Positions 1 to 6,568 of a DNA stretch of 14,156 bases are shown here, one piece after another. The notes beneath the pieces are model-generated. The model worked only from the letters and a program-made list of their open reading frames with translations. It had not been told where the DNA came from and searched no databases. Positions within the stretch are counted from its first letter, which is position 1. Every line of letters begins with the position of its first letter. The translations under genes were made by a program, and so were the position numbers. This DNA is from Gammaproteobacteria bacterium (GTDB lineage: Bacteria > Pseudomonadota > Gammaproteobacteria > Francisellales > CACEW01). The stretch is from the NCBI GenBank assembly GCA_028282045.1, contig JANQIS010000023.1, positions 1 to 14,156 on the forward strand. Reading direction: 5' to 3'.

Positions 1-1297
1 ACCCTTTGTTAAAACCAGTCTGGCGCCTGGTTCCCAAGTGGTCACAGAGTATTTGAAAGCAGCGGGCTTATTGAAATATCTCGAAGCATTAAAATTTAAC
101 GTGGTGGGCTATGGTTGTACCACCTGTATCGGTAACAGTGGCCCCTTGGATCAGCCGGTGATTGATGCCATTGAAGAAGGCGATTTGGTGGCTGCATCAG
201 TGTTGTCCGGCAATCGTAACTTTGAAGGGCGCGTCAACCCTTATGTTAAAGCCAACTTTTTAGCGTCTCCTATGCATGTGGTGGCTTATGCTATTGCCGG
301 AACGGTTAGTTTCGACCCGCAAAAAGATGCTATCGGCACTGATAAAAATGGTAAAAAGGTGTTGTTAAAAGATATTTGGCCATCTAATGAAGAAATCCAT
401 GAATTGGCCAGTAAAGTAGTCACGCCGCAAATGTATGCTGAGCGCTATAAAACTATCTTTGATGGTACTGACGCGTGGAAGTCGCTACCTGCGCCTAAAG
501 GCAGTTTGTATGGTTGGGATGATAAGTCTACCTATATTCGGTGTCCGTCTTTCTTTGAAAATTTGCGCCCGGGTATGAACTCGCAAGATATTATCGATGC
601 GCGTGTTCTGGCCTTATTGGGAGATAGTGTTACTACTGACCATATTTCACCAGCCGGTGCGATTCCGGCTGATTATCCGGCCGGCCGTTACCTGCAAGAA
701 CATGGGGTGGAAGTCAAAGATTTTAACTCTTATGGCTCACGTCGGGGTAACCATGAAGTGATGATGCGCGGCACCTTTGGTAACGTGCGTATTCGCAATA
801 AACTGGTACCGGGAATGGAAGGCAGTTTTACCAAATTCCATCCCACCGGTGAGGTGGAGTACATTTATGATGCTGCCATGCAGTACCAGCAAATGGGTAC
901 ACCATTAGTCGTGATCGGTGGTACAGAATATGGCACCGGCAGCTCACGTGACTGGGCTGCTAAAGGTACTTACCTTCTGGGAGTGCGTGCGGTGATTGCC
1001 CAGAGCTATGAGCGTATTCATCGCAGTAACCTGGTGGGTATGGGCGTGTTGCCGTTACAATTCAAAGCGGGCGAGAGTGCTCAATCACTGGGGCTTAACG
1101 GCAGTGAGGTTTACACCATTCGTGGCTTGAACGATCTGCAACCTGGCCAGATGATTACGGTGAACTGTCGTGATGATGAAGGTAACCTCAAATCATTTGA
1201 TGTTTTGGTCCGCATCGATACTGATATTGAAGTGGAGTATTACCAGAATAGTGGGATTTTGCAGAGCGTACTGTTGGATATGGTGGATAGAAAATAG
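1..1297 (+). CDS. acnA: Aconitate hydratase A, C-terminal part (5' end outside window)
   Basis: Aconitase isomerises citrate to isocitrate in the TCA cycle, using a cytoplasmic 4Fe-4S cluster. The reading frame is open from base 2, so the gene begins before the window; the GTG at 38 is an internal valine, not a start. Seen here: a stretch ending in SLAPGSQVV, then GYGCTTCIGNSGPL, which carries two of the three cluster cysteines. GDSVTTDHISPAG opens the swivelling C-terminal domain, followed by YGSRRGNHEVMMRGTFGN and YGTGSSRDWAAKG, which contain substrate-binding Ser and Arg residues. The AcnA/IRP1-type domain order (swivel domain at the C-terminus) separates it from AcnB. About 430 of the roughly 890 residues are present. 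It converges with lnt, leaving a 90-bp gap in which I see no convincing terminator. Confidence 0.97.
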   Translation, partial: PFVKTSLAPGSQVVTEYLKAAGLLKYLEALKFNVVGYGCTTCIGNSGPLDQPVIDAIEEGDLVAASVLSGNRNFEGRVNPYVKANFLASPMHVVAYAIAGTVSFDPQKDAIGTDKNGKKVLLKDIWPSNEEIHELASKVVTPQMYAERYKTIFDGTDAWKSLPAPKGSLYGWDDKSTYIRCPSFFENLRPGMNSQDIIDARVLALLGDSVTTDHISPAGAIPADYPAGRYLQEHGVEVKDFNSYGSRRGNHEVMMRGTFGNVRIRNKLVPGMEGSFTKFHPTGEVEYIYDAAMQYQQMGTPLVVIGGTEYGTGSSRDWAAKGTYLLGVRAVIAQSYERIHRSNLVGMGVLPLQFKAGESAQSLGLNGSEVYTIRGLNDLQPGQMITVNCRDDEGNLKSFDVLVRIDTDIEVEYYQNSGILQSVLLDMVDRK

Positions 1298-1387
1298 CAT
1301 TCGCTTGTGAGGCCATTGTGAGCAAATAGCTGGTGCAATCCTATCTGCCACTGAGGCAAGAGGCTTAAGAGGTAGCAAAAGCATCAG

Positions 1388-2902
1388 TTAATTTGTGATC
1401 GAATTATGGTGTTGACGCCCCCAATAGACATTTAACCCCAACAAAACAATCCACAAAATCAACCAGGGCAGTAATCCAAAGCGCTGCCACGGGGTAGCGC
1501 CACTCATAGCATACACTGTGCCGGTGAGTGAAGCGCGGGTAAAGGTTGGTAAATGATCCATGAGTTCACCTTGCGGATTAACCATCCCAGTCACTCCAGT
1601 GTTGGTAGCTACTAACATATAGTGTTGTAGTTCTAAAGCGCGCATCTGTGCCATTTCGACATGCTGCCATTGGCCAATGGTGTGACCAAACCAGGCATCA
1701 TCGCTGATGTTAATCAGCAACTGGGTGTGCCTGGCGAAATGGCGTACCAACTGTGGAAAGGCAGATTCATAACAAATAAATAAACTAACCGGCAGGTGAT
1801 TGACCTCGATAGGTGTTTGATGATCAGAACCGCTGCTCATGGAAGACATCGGTAAATGTAACCAATCGAACACAGGTCCAATTAAGTGACTTAACGGGAT
1901 GTACTCACCAAAGGGTACTAGATGGTGTTTAAAATAACGCCCATGTGCAGTGCCAAAACCAATAGCCGTATTGTAGAACTGATGTTGTTTGTAGACGGGC
2001 ATACCGGCGATCAGGCTAACATGATGTTGATCGAGTAGGTGATTGAGGCTGGTTAGAAATGGTGTAATTTGTTGTGGTAGCACTGGTAGGGCACTCTCCG
2101 GCCAAATAATCAGTTGACTGTCAAAGTGCTTAAGACTGGCTTGAGTATAAATGCCCATTGCCCGCTTGATATAACCGGGCGACCACTTGAGCAGTGGTGG
2201 TAGGTTACCTTGAACTAGCGTGACTTTCAGTGCTTGGCGCTGTTGGGTGAACTGATGTTGGTGAAGGCTGTAGCCAACACTAAAAATGACCGCAATTAAA
2301 ATGGCCATAAATGCTGCATGGTTCAGGTAATTTGCCGCAATTAATTTAATCAGTTGGGCAATGCCGATGCCGGTTATTAGCGTCATCCAGCTTACCAGGT
2401 ATACGCTACCCAGTGAGGCAAATCCAGCTAATGGTGAGTGTAATTGCGTATAACCTAGCAGTAACCATGGAAAGCCGGTGAAAATCCAGCTACGAATCCA
2501 CTCTTGTAATACCCACAGGGTTGGAAATGCCAGCCATATCCAAGCAGGGTGTTTGCTGTTAAAAAAACGCTTAAGCAGCCAACCCATGATAGCGTAGGGT
2601 AAAGCACAGATAACCACCAAAAGAGCAGTGATCAGTACAGCCACAGCTATGGGCGATTGACCATAATGATGAATGCTGACAAATATCCAATAAATGCCAC
2701 AACTAAATAAACCGATGCCAAACCATAATCCGGTTAACGCACAACGTCCGGGTTTGCTTTGTCGGTGCCAGATAATGGCCAATAATGTGGGGCACAAAAG
2801 TCCCATCCACCAAGCATTAAAAGGGGCAAAACCCAGCACTAAAGCCGCGCCGCTAAGTATGGCTACAAGAATATCTGCCTGGGGAATGCAGCGTTTAATC
2901 AC
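1388..2902 (-). CDS. lnt: Apolipoprotein N-acyltransferase Lnt
   Basis: Lnt adds the third acyl chain to the N-terminal cysteine of lipoproteins in the inner membrane, the last step before Lol sorting. The 504-residue protein has the family length. Hydrophobic membrane segments fill roughly residues 8-215, a nitrilase-like periplasmic domain spans about 225-460, and a final membrane helix lies near 475-495. The catalytic triad is visible: E269 in IIWPES, K325 in YFKHHLVPFGEY, and C377 in FICYES. The start is GTG at 2902. It overlaps the corC stop by 8 bases (GTGATTAA), so translation is probably coupled to corC; no strong ribosome site precedes it. It is the last gene of the ybeZ-ybeY-corC-lnt operon, the usual order in gammaproteobacteria. 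Confidence 0.96.
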   Translation of the reverse strand: MIKRCIPQADILVAILSGAALVLGFAPFNAWWMGLLCPTLLAIIWHRQSKPGRCALTGLWFGIGLFSCGIYWIFVSIHHYGQSPIAVAVLITALLVVICALPYAIMGWLLKRFFNSKHPAWIWLAFPTLWVLQEWIRSWIFTGFPWLLLGYTQLHSPLAGFASLGSVYLVSWMTLITGIGIAQLIKLIAANYLNHAAFMAILIAVIFSVGYSLHQHQFTQQRQALKVTLVQGNLPPLLKWSPGYIKRAMGIYTQASLKHFDSQLIIWPESALPVLPQQITPFLTSLNHLLDQHHVSLIAGMPVYKQHQFYNTAIGFGTAHGRYFKHHLVPFGEYIPLSHLIGPVFDWLHLPMSSMSSGSDHQTPIEVNHLPVSLFICYESAFPQLVRHFARHTQLLINISDDAWFGHTIGQWQHVEMAQMRALELQHYMLVATNTGVTGMVNPQGELMDHLPTFTRASLTGTVYAMSGATPWQRFGLLPWLILWIVLLGLNVYWGRQHHNSITN

Positions 2903-3734
2903 GGTTAGTGCTTTGGGTTAAATGCAATTCCAACATAATAACACGTCGTTCATCTGCTGCCGTAATGGTAAATTGTATATCATCAATGGTCAACGTTTCG
3001 TTTACACGCGGCACATAACCGAATTGCGCCGTAATCACGCCGCCGATGGTGTCAAAAGCATCCTCATCCAACTGGCTATGAAAGTAGTCGTTAAAATCTT
3101 CTACCTCGAGTAGGGCATTGATACGGTAATGGTGATCAGAGAGCTTGGTAATCATCTCTTTTTCTTCATCATCAAATTCATCTTCTATATCACCGACGAT
3201 CTCTTCCAATACATCTTCAATAGTTACCACACCGCTGGTGCCACCATATTCATCGACAACAATGGCCATATGATTATGGCTTTGGCGAAACTCTGTCAGC
3301 AGTGTATCCAAACGTTTACTTTCCGGTACGAAATACGCAGGGCGCAGAAACGTCTTAATGTCAAAAGGCGCTTTAGGTTCAATGAAGTATCTAAGTAAAT
3401 CTTTAGCCAACAGGATACCAATAACATCATCTTTATGTTCACCAATTACGGGAAAGCGTGAATGGCTGGCACTGACCATTTTTTCCAGCAGGCTCTCAAT
3501 ACACTCGTCATGATAGACCATCGCCATTTGTGTGCGTGGGATCATAATGTCGCGCACTTGCTGGTTGGCTACATCAAGTACCCCTTCAATCATAGCAAAG
3601 GCATCTTCATCAATAATTTTGCGTTTGATCGCCTGCTTTAAAACGTGTAATAAATCTTCGCGATTATGCGGTTCTGAACTGAAGGTTTGACTGAGCTTAT
3701 CTAACCACGAACTGCTATGCTCATCGTCACTCAT
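2895..3734 (-). CDS. corC: CorC/HlyC-family CBS-domain protein (YbeX)
   Basis: CorC (YbeX) is a soluble CBS-pair protein. It is named for a link to Mg/Co efflux with CorA and has since been tied to ribosome metabolism through its operon partner YbeY. The 279-residue protein has a charged N-terminus, the conserved DVANQQVRDIMIPRTQM segment (about residues 54-70), and two CBS repeats (about 66-125 and 130-187) with HSRFPV and MAIVVDEYGGTSGVVTIED. A CorC_HlyC domain (about 198-275) follows. A longer frame reaches 3764, but I chose the ATG at 3734: ACGGAG lies just upstream at good spacing and the resulting MSDD start matches E. coli. The ATG overlaps the ybeY stop by 8 bases (ATGAGTGA). Confidence 0.95.
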   Translation of the reverse strand: MSDDEHSSSWLDKLSQTFSSEPHNREDLLHVLKQAIKRKIIDEDAFAMIEGVLDVANQQVRDIMIPRTQMAMVYHDECIESLLEKMVSASHSRFPVIGEHKDDVIGILLAKDLLRYFIEPKAPFDIKTFLRPAYFVPESKRLDTLLTEFRQSHNHMAIVVDEYGGTSGVVTIEDVLEEIVGDIEDEFDDEEKEMITKLSDHHYRINALLEVEDFNDYFHSQLDEDAFDTIGGVITAQFGYVPRVNETLTIDDIQFTITAADERRVIMLELHLTQSTNRD

Positions 3735-4188
3735 CGGTGTCTCCGTAAGGGTTGGGGATGTCAATTTGGGCTAAGAGTTGAATTTCTTTTTGTTCCATCT
3801 CTTGTGCTTGAATATCACAGGTATGGTCAAAACCGCGCAAATGCAAGACCCCGTGAATGACCATATGCGCCCAGTGGTGCTCAAGGGGTTTGTGCTGTGT
3901 TTGGGCTTCTTGTGTTACCACAGCCGGGCAGATAATGATATCACCAAGTAGGTTATCATCGATGCCTTCAGGGGGTTCAAACACAAAAGCCAATACGTTA
4001 GTTGGCTTATTGTTATGACGATAGAGATGATTTAATTGCTGACTCTCACTAGGATCAACCAGGCGAATGTTAATGTCAGCGATGCTGCCTTCCAGTGCCA
4101 GTTGACACCATTGTTGCAACTGTGACTGATTGGGCAAGGAGGTATCATCGTGGCAAACACGCTGCACGCTAATACAACACTCAGGCAT
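3727..4188 (-). CDS. ybeY: Endoribonuclease YbeY (16S rRNA 3'-end processing)
   Basis: YbeY is a zinc-dependent single-strand endoribonuclease needed for 16S rRNA 3' maturation and 70S ribosome quality control. The diagnostic H-x3-H-x5-H metal site is intact: H112, H116 and H122 within the segment HGVLHLRGFDH. Upstream, NHLYRHNNKPTNVLAF and LLGDIIICP are the family's conserved core. The length of 153 residues matches E. coli (155). The frame extends 24 bases further up to 4212, but the ATG at 4188 has a clear GAGGA site 6-7 bases before it and overlaps the ybeZ stop by 8 bases (ATGCCTGA). It is the second gene of the operon, translationally coupled on both sides. Confidence 0.96.
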   Translation of the reverse strand: MPECCISVQRVCHDDTSLPNQSQLQQWCQLALEGSIADINIRLVDPSESQQLNHLYRHNNKPTNVLAFVFEPPEGIDDNLLGDIIICPAVVTQEAQTQHKPLEHHWAHMVIHGVLHLRGFDHTCDIQAQEMEQKEIQLLAQIDIPNPYGDTDE

Positions 4189-5152
4189 AACTTTCCTCAT
4201 GGGTAGCCTCATAAGCTTCGTAGGCAGTTACCACTTTCTGCACCAGCGGGTGGCGCACAACATCACTACTATCAAATAATGTAAAACTAATACCATCAGT
4301 ATCGGCCAAGACATCCATCACATGACGCAGACCGGAGACTTTGCCTCGTGGCAGGTCCACCTGAGTAATATCACCGGTCACTACCGCAGTAGAGTTAAAG
4401 CCAATACGCGTTAAGAACATTTTCATTTGTTCTTTAGTCGTGTTCTGGCTCTCGTCTAAAATGATAAACGCATCGTTAAGAGTGCGTCCGCGCATAAATG
4501 CCAATGGAGCCACTTCAATCACATTGCGCTCGATCAGTTTAGTGGTTTTCTCAATACCCATCATTTCATAGAGTGCGTCGTACATCGGGCGTAGATAAGG
4601 ATCAACTTTTTGTGATAAATCTCCTGGTAAAAACCCCAGGTTTTCTCCGGCTTCCACCGCCGGACGTACTAAAATCAGGCGTCGCACTTGCTGTTTTTCC
4701 AATGCTTCTACTGCACAGGCAACAGCCAGGTAAGTCTTACCGGTACCAGCCGGACCTATACCAAAGTTGATATCGTGTTCACTAATGCGCCGCAAGTAAC
4801 GGCGTTGATTAGGACTTTTAGGTTTAACAGTCACTTTAGGCGTTTTGACCGATACCTGATCTAAGGGTTTATGCTCTGTATTTTCTCGTTTGGTGTCGTT
4901 GAGTACCGATTGTAATGTGACATTAAGCTCTGCTGGGCCTGGAATACTCTCAGAGGCAAATAACGATTCAATAAATTCTTTGGCAATATGCATCATATCT
5001 TCAGGACCGATAAGCTTAAAGGTATGACCACGGTGGCTGATTTCAATGGCGAGGTGGCGTTCGATTAAATGTAAGTTTTCATCAAGCTGGCCACATAAGT
5101 TATTGAGTTGTTTGTTATTTTCCGGGGAGAGTTTGAAGCTCAGTGTTTTCAA
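4181..5152 (-). CDS. ybeZ: PhoH-like ATPase YbeZ (TTG start proposed)
   Basis: YbeZ is a cytoplasmic PhoH-family P-loop NTPase that partners YbeY in RNA and ribosome metabolism. Numbered from the proposed start, Walker A is GPAGTGKT at residues 133-140 and Walker B FIILDES begins at 229. Also present are RPAVEAGENLGFLPGDLSQK and a sensor-like region VVTGDITQVDLPRG. An N-terminal KH-like segment (about 3-60) matches E. coli YbeZ from its residue 9 or so. The open frame extends to a TTG at 5281, but that extra 43-residue stretch has no counterpart in the family and contains a promoter-like pair. I prefer the TTG at 5152, preceded by AAAGGA 9 bases upstream, giving 323 residues. An ATG at 5269 cannot be excluded. 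It is the first gene of the four-gene operon; miaB, its usual upstream neighbour, is displaced by the UIM gene. Confidence 0.93.
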   Translation of the reverse strand: MKTLSFKLSPENNKQLNNLCGQLDENLHLIERHLAIEISHRGHTFKLIGPEDMMHIAKEFIESLFASESIPGPAELNVTLQSVLNDTKRENTEHKPLDQVSVKTPKVTVKPKSPNQRRYLRRISEHDINFGIGPAGTGKTYLAVACAVEALEKQQVRRLILVRPAVEAGENLGFLPGDLSQKVDPYLRPMYDALYEMMGIEKTTKLIERNVIEVAPLAFMRGRTLNDAFIILDESQNTTKEQMKMFLTRIGFNSTAVVTGDITQVDLPRGKVSGLRHVMDVLADTDGISFTLFDSSDVVRHPLVQKVVTAYEAYEATHEESYA

Positions 5153-5192
5153 GTAATGATGTCCTTTAGCTAATCTGTCAGTGACCCTGATA

Positions 5193-5221
5193 GTATTAGT
5201 TAAGATCAAGGCATGATGCAA
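5193..5221 (-). promoter_or_regulatory. Candidate promoter of the ybeZ-ybeY-corC-lnt operon
   Basis: On the minus strand TTGCAT (5216-5221) is followed after 17 bases by TAATAC (5193-5198). Each hexamer matches 4 of 6 sigma-70 consensus positions. Transcription would start near 5185, about 33 bases before the proposed TTG start. It lies inside the spurious N-terminal extension of ybeZ, which supports the shorter protein. It would supply the promoter the operon needs now that miaB is not directly upstream. Confidence 0.45.
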
Positions 5222-5317
5222 TGATGTTATATCAAAATTAAAGCAACGCTTTGCTGCAATCAATGCCATCGGTCTGCACAATGGGTTGGGGTATCGACTA
5301 TATTATTAGTGGATCAG

Positions 5318-5348
5318 TTTACAAACGTGCAAAACTTTTAAACATAAT
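5318..5348 (+). promoter_or_regulatory. Weak candidate promoter of the UIM gene
   Basis: TTTACA (5318-5323) and CATAAT (5343-5348) each match 5 of 6 consensus positions, but the 19-base spacer is longer than ideal. A second CATAAT occurs at 5380-5385 without a good -35. The whole 5153-5428 gap is A+T-rich and holds divergent signals for ybeZ and this gene; nothing else recognisable is in it. Confidence 0.3.
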
Positions 5349-5428
5349 AATAACATCATCTCGATACGCTCTGGCTATGCATAATTGTTTATATGCGGCG
5401 AAATTAAATAAGTACAGGAGTATTCGCT

Positions 5429-6568
5429 ATGTTAGGACGACCAATAGCATTTATTACAACAGTACAGGTTCCCGGAGTAACCGTTGTAACCTCTCAACCA
5501 TATGTTCCGGTTCAGGTTTCACCTCCATATCCTACCCGTATTGCTCCACCTGCATACGAGCAAGTTGAGTTTGAAAAGGCAATAGAGAATTCTGAAGCAG
5601 AATTTATCGATGACCAAAATTTACAACATGCATTAGTTATGTCCAATCTTGATCTTCAAGCTAAAGTAAGCCGTCATGATGCAGGTAACGCTGAGGAAGC
5701 TGAGCTTCAACAGGCAATACAAGCTTCTTTGATAGAACAAGAAGCAGAACAAATAAAGGAATTTGCAAATAATGCGCACCATGTAAAGCGAACTGCTTTG
5801 ATAGGAGAATATATCACTGAGCAGGGCTTAGACCATAGTGAAACTGACAGCGAAGTTGGAGATTTAATAGATTTTACCCGTCCTGTGCAGCAGCCCCTAT
5901 CAAGCGTAGTGGGTCAGTTAAGTGAGGGCACTTTAGAAACCTCCTTTTTAGGTGCTGTAGAGAGAAGTTCTACTGTCCCTGCCACCACAGTATCAGCTTC
6001 AATGAATGGAGAACTAAGCGACGCAGGGGTACTTGGAACCGCTTTGTATGAGGCCAAGACGTTCGCAGCGTTATCGACATTACAAAGGCATCCTGCCCTG
6101 ATAAAGGCCATTGTGGCATGCCAGCGTGAAGTAGATGTAATTGATGTTTCCACTGATGAAGGCAAGCAGTTTAAGCAAGCATGTCAAGAATTCAAAAATT
6201 ACGTAGTGCATAAAATAGTGGCTAATAAAAAATTTAAAGATGTTAAAAATATTAACCAGCTTGACAACTTAACTGGGCTTGTTGGTTCGATGAAAAACCC
6301 TGGTTTAACTCAAGAGGCTAAGCAGAAGGCGCTGGAAACTTTTGCCGCTAATGTTGAAAAACAAGATACAACTTTGATGAAAAAGGCAGCAAGAGTGTGT
6401 GCGGCCGCTGTCCAAAGTCTGCATGATATTATTTGCCGACCCTCTACAGCAAAAAATGGCCTGGCCTGCGTGCTGTTTAGCCAAAGCTTTGAGCAAAGCG
6501 AATTGGGACAGAGAACAAAGTCAGTGAGAGACACAGGACAAGCATCACCGATATTACCGATGTTATAA
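5429..6568 (+). CDS. Putative host-directed protein with PPxY motif and three ubiquitin-interacting motifs
   Basis: This 379-residue protein matches no bacterial family I recognise. Residues 10-45 are rich in Pro, Val and Tyr and end in the PY motif PPAY (40-43), the ligand of WW domains in NEDD4-type ubiquitin ligases. Three segments then fit the ubiquitin-interacting motif pattern (acidic run, hydrophobic, xx, Ala, xxx, Ser, xx, acidic): 44-58 (A51, S55, E58), 61-75 (A68, S72, D75) and 89-103 (A96, S100, E103). UIMs are short helices that bind the Ile44 patch of ubiquitin in eukaryotic trafficking and proteasome proteins. GDLIDF at 144-149 resembles a clathrin box. Residues 200-335 look helical and are unassigned. 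No signal peptide or membrane segment is seen. The ATG at 5429 follows a strong ACAGGAG with 8-base spacing. By eye the gene is more A+T-rich than its neighbours. It lies between ybeZ and miaB, and its stop overlaps the miaB stop. An effector role is inference. Confidence 0.85.
   Translation: MLGRPIAFITTVQVPGVTVVTSQPYVPVQVSPPYPTRIAPPAYEQVEFEKAIENSEAEFIDDQNLQHALVMSNLDLQAKVSRHDAGNAEEAELQQAIQASLIEQEAEQIKEFANNAHHVKRTALIGEYITEQGLDHSETDSEVGDLIDFTRPVQQPLSSVVGQLSEGTLETSFLGAVERSSTVPATTVSASMNGELSDAGVLGTALYEAKTFAALSTLQRHPALIKAIVACQREVDVIDVSTDEGKQFKQACQEFKNYVVHKIVANKKFKDVKNINQLDNLTGLVGSMKNPGLTQEAKQKALETFAANVEKQDTTLMKKAARVCAAAVQSLHDIICRPSTAKNGLACVLFSQSFEQSELGQRTKSVRDTGQASPILPML

Noticed and set aside
1298..1387. 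Terminator between acnA and lnt
   Set aside because: The best hairpin (TGCC-ACTGA-GGCA near 1347-1361) has a 4-bp stem and no T-run on either side.
2694..3398. Plus-strand open frames opposite lnt and corC
   Set aside because: They lie antisense to well-conserved genes, and their translations show no domain or secretion signal.
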